A DNA stretch of 29,406 nt from contig JANBPT010000585.1 of NCBI GenBank assembly GCA_027575765.1, forward strand, positions 1-29,406, given 5' to 3'. Below are positions 1 to 8,657 of this stretch, in pieces (position 1 is the stretch's first letter; each line of letters begins with the position of its first letter). The DNA comes from Tieghemiomyces parasiticus. Its lineage: Eukaryota > Kickxellomycota > Dimargaritomycetes > Dimargaritales > Dimargaritaceae. Below the pieces are notes generated by a model. The model ran no database searches. It saw only the letters and a list, made by a program, of their open reading frames with translations, and was not told where the DNA came from. The translations under genes were made by a program, and so were the position numbers.

Positions 1-855
1 GATATTGCGTACAGTGCTAAAAATGCGCTGCTCTATAGGCTACTAGGTCCCCAGCTAGTTCTCCAGCTATTGGACCCACCTATCTAGCTTACGTTGGTGT
101 CGTTGTCATGAAGGACAGTTCCAGTACTAGGCCTTGCCCACAAGCTGCCATAGCCGCTGGTGTTGATACATTAGGCTGCCTGACCTTCCTCTGTCCAATC
201 CCATCTTCAAGGATGTCACCCAAGAGGAAGGGTAGTAGTAAGGAAGCACCGCTGATACAGCCTGCCAAAGGGAGGCTTTAAGAGCAGCATCCTTGGGGAG
301 GCCATTACTCACTTGACGGTAGGCCTAACAAGACGGTCGTCAAGTAAACCACGCTCGTGGCCACCACCCTAGACGGCCGTATACCAACGAGGGTACCGGT
401 ACTCTTGTTTCCAACCACCTTACAACCTACCGGCCGTCCAAGGTACATGGAATGATATCATCAGCCAACCCTATCTGCTTGAAAAACCTTCTCCCGACTC
501 TCCCCTCTCTCACTGCTGCAGTCGTACAGGTGAGCCCAGCAGAGCAGCTGAAAACCTAAAACCGGGCCCACCGCCTCCTTACTCCAGCCACCATTCGAAG
601 GGAAACGCAGCAATCGAAATGGTTGGTGGTTGCGGAACATTGAATTGGCGCGGTCCCCACTTGCCGCTTGGTGAGTGTAGGGGTTGTCGACAGCGGCTCA
701 TGCGAGGTAGGCCTGGCTGGGCCACAACTTGAGTGTAGGCCAACCACTCACTTTCTATATACTAATATACTATGACTCGGCCTAAGGCCAGTGAGGGAAA
801 ACATTAGTATACCGAGAGAAGGGAAAGGGAAGGGGCAGCCAAGGAGGGAGGCGGA
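1..855. other. intergenic, no supported gene
   Basis: No reading frame here has a convincing start context, domain or splice structure. The open frames are short and overlap on both strands. The stretch leads into the duplicated block that starts near 856. Confidence 0.5.
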
Positions 856-1166
856 GTGCTACGAAGTACCAAATGATACAAGGGAGAGTACAGACGATAA
901 GTCGGATGCGATATCCCAGCGAGGCCGGGGCCTTTCGAAGCCATAGTCATTTTGGGGGGGGGGTTCGAGGTGGAAGTGAAGGGGAGAAGGAAAATAAAAA
1001 GCAAGGACAGGAACACCAATGAAAGGAAAGTGAGCAAAGGAGTAAAGGAATAAAGGGGACGCAGGGCCCAGATCGATCTGAGAAGGGGGCCCTGCAGCCC
1101 CGAGTTTTTCGGTAAAGATGTACCCTTTGGTCCGGGGTTCCAGGCCCCTGTTTGTCGAGGTTGGTC
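856..1166 (+). repeat. upstream duplicated block, copy A
   Basis: This non-coding, purine-rich block is collinear with 7855-8171. Shared landmarks in the same order are GTGCTAC, CCAAATRAT, ATRCAAGGG, GCGAGGCC versus AGAGGCC, TTTTGG, TAAAAAGCAAGG versus TAAAAGCAAGG, CAGGGCC followed by AGATC, a TTGGT element, and TTTGTCGA at the end. It ends 480 bp before the ATG at 1646, and copy B ends 487 bp before the ATG at 8658. It may be a promoter-distal part of a duplicated gene unit or a mobile-element remnant. It contains a G10 run at 954-963. Confidence 0.6.
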
Positions 1167-1440
1167 ATCCGCTGCCAGTTTGATACCGAAAAACACGACC
1201 AACGGGGTGCTAACTATAGACGCCTCGGTGCGCTCCGGGAGAGGGAGTGGTGACATTGGTAGCACAGATCAACACATCCATCCAAGGTCCAATCAAACCT
1301 TCGCGTGGGCCCCGTACCACCTTCTGGGCGACATGATACTTTCCTCTCGAAGACTTCCACCGGCCCAGCGCATTGACATGAAGGCAAGCTTTCGCTGCTG
1401 CTTCAGCCTGGGCTACACGATGGGTCTCAACCTTACGATA

Positions 1441-1450
1441 CCCCCCCCCC
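1441..1450. repeat. C10 homopolymer
   Basis: An uninterrupted run of ten C lies about 200 bp upstream of the start codon at 1646, in a pyrimidine-rich leader region typical of fungal promoters. Confidence 0.9.
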
Positions 1451-1645
1451 ACCTTCGTTATTTCAGTTCTATGGCGGCACGAGCAACCCATACAAAAGGC
1501 GTGCATCCGCTCACCATCTTTGGCTCGTCCCCCCACCCACCTCTTACCCGGTTTGTCACCTTCTCCCCTGCGCTTGGCTGCCAGTTTTCCTTCCGCCTGT
1601 CCTTTGACACGTTACTTCACTCACTCTCACTCGCCACTCTCCACC

Positions 1646-2552
1646 ATGCGTATCTCCATCTACACGGCTGTTTCCCTGTCGTTCCTGGCCACCGCCATGG
1701 CCGGTCCGGGCCCGGGGAATACTGCCGTCCCAACTGTGACTTTGGGGTCGCCAGGTGAAGCCTATACTCTTAAGCCTAACCAGCATGTTATAGAAGAGGC
1801 TTTTAACAATCTCCTACCTGCCGACCGTAAACAATTCGGACCAACTTCTAGCCGTGACTATGCGCTCGACAAGGACCATATGCGTCTTGAGATGCCCAAT
1901 GTAAGTCGCCATGATGCCGGGTCAAGTGGTCCTCAGAAAAAGGTACCCTGCAGAGCGCCTAGGCTTCCCAAATCCTAAGCATTGCTTCCATCTCATGACC
2001 AGCAACTGCAGGACACTTCGATTGCTTTAGTGGAGAATAATACTAACCAAATTGATAACCACTTTCATTTATTCCTGCCATCCCGCGCGACAGTTTTTGA
2101 AACCCCTTCCTTCAGATCTCGATAAAGGAAAGGTCTTTGGTTATAGCGAACTCTATAAAGAGTTCACTCGCGTCAGCAAGGACTGGTCTCAGGCTAAAAC
2201 GCGCGTAAAGGAGGCTTCCGATAGAGTAGCAGAGTGGTGTCCTGCCGAAAAGTTCGCTCAAGGTCTCCGTATCGCCGAGCAGAAATTGATTCGATTCAAG
2301 GAAGCCACGTCAATGGAGGACCAGGTAGCCTCACAGGATCACAACAAATCCAAAAGGCTTGAGGAAGACAACTATATCCAGGCAGTACATAGTGCGAGCT
2401 CTAAACTGAAGCGCGCACAGCCGGAGTGTTTTAAGAGTAAACGGGCCCACGTAAATGCACAAACGGACTTCAGGAAGATCGACAAAAAGTACCAGGGAGC
2501 TAAAAAGGCAGTGGAGGAGCATCCGGAGTATAAACGTTCTTCTGTTCAGTAA
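1646..2552 (+). CDS. secreted protein with F-box-like N-terminal exon and Lys-rich helical C-terminus
   Basis: Proposed model: exon 1 at 1646-1900 (85 codons), intron 1901-2093 (GTAAGT donor, CTAAC at 2043, GACAG acceptor), exon 2 at 2094-2552. Both junctions are phase 0 and the product is about 237 aa. The ATG sits in CCACCATG after a pyrimidine-rich leader. Residues 1-19 form a signal peptide with an AMA-G cleavage site. Residues about 48-82 (VIEEAFNNLLPADRK, then a TSSRDY stretch) resemble an F-box. The C-terminal 150 residues are Lys/Glu/Ala-rich and look alpha-helical or coiled-coil, with no family I recognise. Exon 1 matches the layout of the gene at 8658, and the upstream blocks are homologous. 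Uncertain: a micro-exon at 2012-2029 flanked by two introns is also phase-compatible. The biological role is unknown; a mycoparasite effector is speculation. Confidence 0.6.
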
Positions 2553-2694
2553 CTCGCGGCACTGTTCCTACCTTTCGTTGGAGCCTGGCTCCCCATTGAA
2601 GGCCGCCTTATAGGTATTAGCCAACCTGTAATTTCTGACTGTAGTAAGACTAAAACGTACTAAATGCTAGAACAAGCTTAAACTTGAAATGAGA

Positions 2695-2855
2695 GTGGGG
2701 AATGTTATTGGGATATTGCTGTCGTTTATTTAATGGCGACCGTTAGGTCTTTTATACTTGAATGATGGCCAGCATTAATCAAGTAACTAGCCAGCCTGGG
2801 CTAGGGGAATCCAGGACGACAGGCCGTGGCGGGAACGGGCGCCGGCATGAATAGA
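2695..2855. repeat. dispersed repeat, copy C (3' flank of the 1646 gene)
   Basis: This stretch is similar to 5256-5425. The best-conserved core at 2735-2763 (GGCGACCGTTAGGTCTTTTA then TACTTGAAT) matches 5298-5326 with few differences. Similarity continues through CCAGYATT and, further on, CGTGGCGGG. A shorter relative lies at 6295-6338. No coding capacity was seen. Confidence 0.5.
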
Positions 2856-3131
2856 AGGGCGGCTAGGTAGCCGCCAAAGCCAGGGCAGAGGAAGGAAGGT
2901 CCTAGGAGGATAAGTGGCGGCGGCGCCAGTGAGGAAGGCGCATTCAAAGATCAGGAAGATTTAACGCCTATCGAAAAGGATAGATGGGAAGTAGGGGGGA
3001 ATAATGGATACGGATAAAAGCCTGAAGGCCGAAAAATGCAGACTACCGAATAGGTAGGCCATCATTGATCGGAATCAAGCTATGGCTGGTGTGGAGAGGC
3101 GGAAGTGCATCATCAATCAATGCTTCAATGA

Positions 3132-4018
3132 GATTATCATTGTGAAGGCCTTTCAATTAACCACACTGACGACCTCATTGTCACTGCAGCCTACAATGAG
3201 GATGAGCATCACCCCAGGATTTCGACGGAGAGAATGAGTAATTCCATTGTGGATCTTGGAGTTCCCACATCAGCCGACTGGAAGTATCTCCACAGTTCCC
3301 ATCTCGAAATTGCGGAGTACACTTCAAAATTTCACGTGGCACTGCCATCCTGCCCCCACCCATCACTAACACTGGCCCACAGTCGAGCTCAGAGGTAATT
3401 CCTTCGACTCCGCACGGTGAGCTTAAGGACCTGCTTAGTTCGCCTTACGTAAACATCTACAAACTATCCCAGAAACTTGACGACCACCACCTGGGACTAC
3501 TTTTGCGGCTAATCCTGGCTGAATTTAGCTTCATGCAGGTCGACGATGAGTATATCAAAGATGGTGTGAACCACCTATTTGGTATGAAAAATCATTACTG
3601 GCTCCATGGGCCTAGAAACAAAGGAAGAGCGTCCCCATATTGGGCCAGAGACCTGACTGAAGCCCTCGTCACTTTACGTTTCCTTCGTGATCGTAACGCC
3701 ATCGACCCGAAGTCGGACCTCTACGAAATCTTTAGCCACGTTACAATGTCGTCCCAGGTCCGGGCGCACATCTGGGCGATCGGTATAGAATTAGGTATCC
3801 TGGGGGTCGATGATTTTGTGGTCTACCTGTCCTCCATGGATTACGCACGAATCAAGAGCTGCGCGAGCGATCTAAACTGGCAGACGGCCATGAAAACCGC
3901 TGGCCGTCACGCAGATACTATCCCTGAGCCATGCCGTGACTTCTTCTACACCGCCTCACCCATCCGTCTGGGTCCTAACCAGACCCTCATTGTCCAGACC
4001 GTCCGTTTAGCAGAATAA
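3132..4018 (+). CDS. protein of unknown function, 5' end unresolved (possibly truncated)
   Basis: A coding-like frame runs from about 3132 to 3335, then from 3383 to the TAA at 4016-4018. The preferred intron is 3336-3382 (47 nt), with CTAAC 15 nt before a CACAG acceptor but a weak GTGGCA donor. An alternative intron, 3395-3438, is also in phase. The earliest in-frame ATG is at 3234, giving about 245 aa, but the frame stays open and codon-like back to a TGA at 3129-3131. No signal peptide exon was found upstream, unlike the neighbouring genes. The protein is mostly helical and contains a Trp-rich stretch (HYWLHGPRNKG and YWARDL). A motif IYKLSQKLDD weakly resembles IYRLTDEQLED in the 8658 gene, so distant paralogy is possible. 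Function unknown; it may be a decayed family member. Confidence 0.45.
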
Positions 4019-4090
4019 TCGAAAGATTAGGTCTAGGAATCAACTACTTAGCCCATCATATCAATGTCCAACTGGAACAGCTGAACTACG

Positions 4091-4096
4091 AATAAA
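4091..4096 (+). terminator. AATAAA polyadenylation signal
   Basis: A canonical AATAAA lies 73 nt after the stop codon at 4018, followed by T-rich sequence. It fits 3' end formation for the 3132-4018 coding region. Confidence 0.5.
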
Positions 4097-4379
4097 GTAT
4101 CGCTTTTATTTTGTTTCATCTTCAAGTACGTTAGATGTATTACCTGGGAGTCGGGGTCTATTGAAGCTAGTTAGTGCAGGCGGAGAAGTGTGGATTGGAC
4201 GGATGCTCTACCCTGGGGGAGGGGAATATCGTCTAGGCTTATATACCCGATGGCTCAGGTCTGTGTAGGAAGTGGATGTGGCCGCAGGAGTACGGATGGG
4301 AAAGAGGACGTGCGTACGCAGAGTGACTGCAAATCAGAAGTAGCCTACATGGAGAGGCAGAGGGTAGGTCGATAAGCAA

Positions 4380-4490
4380 TGCAGAAGAGAACAATAGGGA
4401 GTGTAACAAGGGGAGCGTAGAGCATTGAAAGACCTGCTTTAGGATGCATGGCCAGTGCATGGAAATCGAGTAGCCATCAGGGTGGTTTGG
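4380..4490 (+). repeat. possible third, diverged copy of the upstream block
   Basis: This part resembles 880-960 of copy A. Shared landmarks in order are ACAAGGG-GAG, a GGATGC element, GCCAT and TTTGGG. The match is shorter and weaker than between copies A and B. No signal-peptide exon follows at the expected distance. Confidence 0.3.
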
Positions 4491-4503
4491 GACACCACAT
4501 GTG

Positions 4504-4524
4504 TAATTTTATAATTTTATAATT
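4504..4524. repeat. AT-rich octamer tandem repeat (TAATTTTA x2.6)
   Basis: Two perfect TAATTTTA units and a partial third lie in an otherwise GC-balanced region. Confidence 0.85.
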
Positions 4525-5255
4525 GTGTAGACTCTGCGGCAGTTGCGGACGAGAGAATTGGTGGTAGCCTGGAGACACGTGTATACAGTGGTTCTAATGA
4601 GGATGCGTTGTTAAAGGTGACAGTGGGGCACCTTATAGATGACAATAGGACTTGCAGTGTCTGAGGGCCCTGTCGGTCTGGCATCTGCACACGTGGCGCA
4701 AGGGCGACGGCTGAAGGCGGCCGCTGGCAGCCGTTGGCAGGAACAGCGTAGTAAGGTGTCCACTAGCGGGCTTAGAGCAGGGTCGTCATTGGTCAGGGGT
4801 TGGCCCCTGGTAGGACACGGCAAGCTCGCGATGAGGCTGAATAGGGAGTACAGTCTACACCTGATTATTCCCAAGGGCTGTCATTACCACCAGGCTTGCT
4901 CTGGTTGAGGCTGTAAAACGCTGCGGCTTGCTATCTCTTGCTGGTCTTTTGGAAGGGAGAGGTCGGACATGGTGCAGCCCCTAACCGCCGGTTACAGTGA
5001 CTACGCACGCATTTAGCGAGTGATATCGGCAGGCCTTTAATTGCTCTCTATATCTCCATAGACCATACGGCCAAGTTGGCCAGTGTTCAGTTTTTAGCTG
5101 GCAAAGGCCCTACTACGCCAGATCTTGCTCGTATTAGTGGTGAATAGGCCTGCTTTTATGATGATTGTGCCGCTTTAGACATCACGACTAGCATGGCTGT
5201 GGTAGGCATGAACTCGTGAAGTTAAGTTAATGGGCTGTTTAGGTTTCGACTTGTA

Positions 5256-5425
5256 GTGGGGGTTGCAATTGAGATGATGACTGGCGTTTAATTAAGGGGC
5301 GACCGTGGGGTCGTTTATACTTGAATAACGCCAGTATTGCTTGGCTACCAACGAACAGCGGCCACCCCCAGGCAGTCAGTCCTGGCAAGGTTGGAGCAGT
5401 CGTGGCGGGCTCTCCCGCGGCCGAC
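5256..5425. repeat. dispersed repeat, copy D
   Basis: This is the partner of 2695-2855, with the conserved core at 5298-5326. No gene of the signal-peptide family precedes it within 1 kb, only the possible block at 4380-4490. It may therefore mark the 3' flank of a lost gene unit. Confidence 0.5.
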
Positions 5426-6294
5426 ACTACCACCATGCCCAGCTATGGTTCCAACGAAAACCTAAGGACGGACCATTCAACGGTGGCCACAGCCCCCAGT
5501 AATCCAGAGATACCGTGAAACCTACAGCGACTACAGCCCGACTTCCAGGGTAAGAAAGTGGTGAATAAAACTAACTTACCAGTACTTAAAAATTTCGACC
5601 ACGCTAGCAACCCCTCTCGGCACCCCCGGTACACCCACTTGAACAAGACCCTCCCTCCCTACTCAGTAGGTCACAATCCGTTAAATGGATGATTGGCGAT
5701 GTATTGTGCATGCCACCGGACAACCTATGCTGGGCACAACGCAGCACGCACAGACACCGCGCTGGGATGCAAAACCCATCCGGGACCAAAGGCGCATCCC
5801 CAACCTGTTAACGCGTATCGACTCCCAGTGTTTAATAAACCCCATTATCTGCTGTACCCATCAAAGGATGGCAGGCAATAAATCATACTTGCGCATCTCC
5901 ATTCTTTTATAGTCAATCGTGATTTCTGTTCCCCTTTCTGTTGTTACCTTTAGGAACTCCGCCCTCTGACCCACAGTGGTAGCCTAGAAGTACCTGGTGG
6001 CAACCACTTAGTCACCTTGGGTCGAAACACCTTTGCCAACGCTACTGCCTAGCTGCACGATGGTAAGCCTCAATTTCATATCTGCCACCATACCACTACA
6101 ATCTACTCACTTTATTACCCCTGCATTGAGCTACACCTAGTTACCAGCCTTGCAGCCCCTATTCGTTCTACCCTTAGCTGAGCCTTTTCCGACTTACACC
6201 CAAGGCGAATACTAACCAGCACCAACCCTCATCATGACTCATACCGCAAGTCTCAACTGGCTTTATAAGTCGGAGGAAAGGGTAAAAGATAAAT

Positions 6295-6338
6295 GACCAT
6301 TGGATATGGTTTTTATTGATACTTGGGCACCAATTGCG
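6295..6338. repeat. short relative of repeats C and D
   Basis: GACCATTGG, a T-rich stretch, TACTTG and CCAATTGC occur in the same order as GACCGTTAGG, TTTTA, TACTTG and CCAGCATT in copy C. The match is short and imperfect. Confidence 0.3.
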
Positions 6339-7571
6339 AGATGTATAATAAATACCAAGTTAGCAATTTTACACTTGTCCATCTGCAAGATGGACTTGGT
6401 GTCCTGCGGATGATAACTTTCCGCTCGATACAAAGGACTTCGGCTAATTAGCTGTACTGTCATTGGTGCCTAAAACTCTTCCAACAGAGACGCCTTTGTG
6501 TAGCGTATTTGTGGTGGCGGTGGTGAGTTCCGTATCACCCACCGGCAGATCTTTATTCCGTAGCACTCTGTACTATACAACCTTTTGGCTAATGTCGTTC
6601 GTATCATTTATCTGAGTACCGAAAGATGGTCAATGTACGGAGCTTAGCGGTGCCTTATCGCCCACATAAAGTAGTCCCTACTTGCGCGGTATCAACTGCC
6701 CTCAAATGACCTCAACCCGACGAATACTGTGGCAGTCGAGACCCCCAGGGGGTGGTTTATTGCGATTCGTTGCAAGATAGGGAAACGTAAAGGGTAAAGA
6801 TTATTAAGCGTGGAGGTTTTGTCGACTTATATAGCCGGGATGGCTGAAGTCGAGTCTCTTAGTTAGTCAGTTGGTTCGTCAGTCCTTGGTGCTGACCAAT
6901 GGCTGATGTCAGGGGGAAGGTTGCAAGACCTGTACGGCGTTACGGTGGCTTGCCAGGCTCTACAGTCTGTCGGGCTTTGGGTGCCGACAAATACGCAGTC
7001 TGAAGATAACGCGCTGATATCGGACTAATCGGCAGGGTGAGGCGGAGAGACTGACAATAGCAGTGCGGGTTAATATCTTACAGAGTCACTGTCGAAGCTC
7101 TAACGGTAGGCGGCCGTACTATGCCCAAGACCCCATCTACACGGCTGCATAATTTGTGCCGCCCAATATGGTACCGTTAGAGTGATGTACAGTTATTCGA
7201 TTATTTTGAGAGACTAATTACGCATAGCCATTAAACCCTCAGAAAGAAAGGACGGCTAAGGTAAATAAAAAATAGTCGGAATGGTCACACATATCCCTAC
7301 AACTCAAAGTGACCCGTCCGGGAGGAGTCCTTCTATGAAGGCGGGTCTCTCGTAGTCGCTGTACAACCCTAACTACTCGACTATACGTCTCACGCCGCCC
7401 ATCACGATGCCGTTGGTGAGACGTAAAGTTGTTCGATTGTTTCCATGGAATAGATGCACAGAAACACACAAACCCTCGGCGGCAACGGACAGCTGAAGAA
7501 GAAATAGTTGGGCTGGACATGCCTATCACCTATAAGCCAAAAGGGCCCGACCCAACAGTTTCCTTCCCGCA

Positions 7572-7808
7572 GGAGCCATGCAGCCCTATCATCTCGCTGG
7601 TGTGCCCCACTTCATCCACTATGGCACCGGTAGAGATATAAAGGCGACCCAACCAATTCGATCACATTTAGATTGGTTATTAGACACTCGGGTACCGACC
7701 AAGACAGACCCAGTTAGGATTGATCACCTTTTACCAAAACTGCAGTTGTCCTTTCTCGCCGAGGGTTTTATGTTTCTGCATGCTATCATTGTAAACATAA
7801 ATTATTAG
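7572..7808 (+). pseudogene. orphan exon-like coding fragment
   Basis: The frame from just after an acceptor-like TTCCTTCCCGCAG (ending 7571) to the TAG at 7806-7808 encodes about 78 residues. It has balanced composition and an amphipathic or hydrophobic end (HLLPKLQLSFLAEGF, then FLHAIIVN). No matching 5' exon with a phase-compatible donor was found, and no family was recognised. It could be the 3' exon of a decayed secreted-protein gene, or chance. Confidence 0.25.
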
Positions 7809-7854
7809 TTGGCCCAAAGATAGGGCTGAGAAGGTTGCTGCAGCGGGTGGTAAA

Positions 7855-8171
7855 GTGCTACCAAATAATGAGCGATGCAAGGGGGGACATAGAAGACTAC
7901 ATGGAAGAACCTAGAGAGGCCAGCTGGGTCCGAAACAGTCAATGGATTTTGGCTTTAGGGAGGTTTTAGATGAAAATGAAGGGAGGCGTAAAAGGGACTA
8001 AAAGCAAGGGCAGCGAGCGAAGCAACAGAGGAAAGAATGGCCAAGGGACCAAGGACGAAGGGCCAAAAGGGAAAAGGAATAGGCGAAAGGTGTTAGGGAA
8101 CACAGGGCCATAGATCAGTCGTAAACATTGGATCTAAAATTTACCTTGGTATGATTTGTCGAAGTCGATTC
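7855..8171 (+). repeat. upstream duplicated block, copy B
   Basis: Partner of 856-1166, with the same order of short conserved segments over about 315 bp and small indels. It lies 487 bp upstream of the start codon at 8658, nearly the same offset as copy A has from 1646. Confidence 0.6.
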
Positions 8172-8478
8172 CCTTTACCGTTCGTACGCTTCAAACAGAC
8201 AAATGTGGTGGGCGCATTAGACCTCTGGGATGAGTTTTTGGGGGGCTTAACATATGGATCCCTATAGGCCAAAAGGACCGATCTCAGCGGTTCCCATAGC
8301 CAAGGGCGGGCCGCTCACAGTTCTGGTACGACATCAAGCTCGACAAGGTATACCGGAAACGTCGGATGGTTTTTTTTAGTGTACAGAGCCTGAGGGATAG
8401 GGTTGCGCCTGCCTTTCCGTTGTTGACGAGGGAGCAGGTAAGGGAAGCATAAAGGATGCCGACACTCCATTTTGGACA

Positions 8479-8487
8479 CATATATAG
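8479..8487 (+). promoter_or_regulatory. TATA-like element of the 8658 gene
   Basis: CATATATAG lies about 170 bp before the ATG and is followed by a long pyrimidine-rich leader. It is a plausible core promoter position for a fungal gene. Confidence 0.4.
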
Positions 8488-8657
8488 ATGGCAGCTCAGC
8501 CCACTGCCGTTGCTGTTCACCATCCTTCACCTGCTTCCTCTCCAACTCGCCTGCCTATCCCAGTGGCCCCGCCGTCTTCCATTTGTCCGGGGTTTTATCC
8601 CATACGCCAACCAGGCCTGTTGCTTCCCAGCCACAGTACCTCCCTTCGACGGCCATC

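Larger units (their letters stand above)
4019..7571. other. gene-poor region with repeat relics
   Basis: No gene is supported across this 3.5 kb. Open frames are under about 100 codons, lack domains and have no consistent splice structure. Recognisable content is the AATAAA at 4091, a possible third copy of the upstream block at 4380-4490, an AT octamer repeat at 4504-4524, repeat D at 5256-5425 and its short relative at 6295-6338. It looks like decayed duplicated DNA. Confidence 0.5.

Noticed and set aside
804..1265. Minus-strand open frame of 153 codons with a hydrophobic Leu/Phe/Ser stretch
   Set aside because: It coincides with the purine-rich duplicated block, so the hydrophobic run is the complement of purine tracts. 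No start context, and the frame is not kept in the homologous copy at 7855-8171.
1180..1758. Plus-strand open frame of 192 codons overlapping the 1646 gene
   Set aside because: It is in another frame than the signal-peptide exon, has no domain, begins with a non-ATG codon and covers the promoter region.
5321..5518. 65-codon plus-strand frame with an internal CCACCATG at 5434
   Set aside because: The frame begins inside repeat D. The ATG at 5434 would give only 27 residues without a signal peptide or repeats. Probably non-coding.
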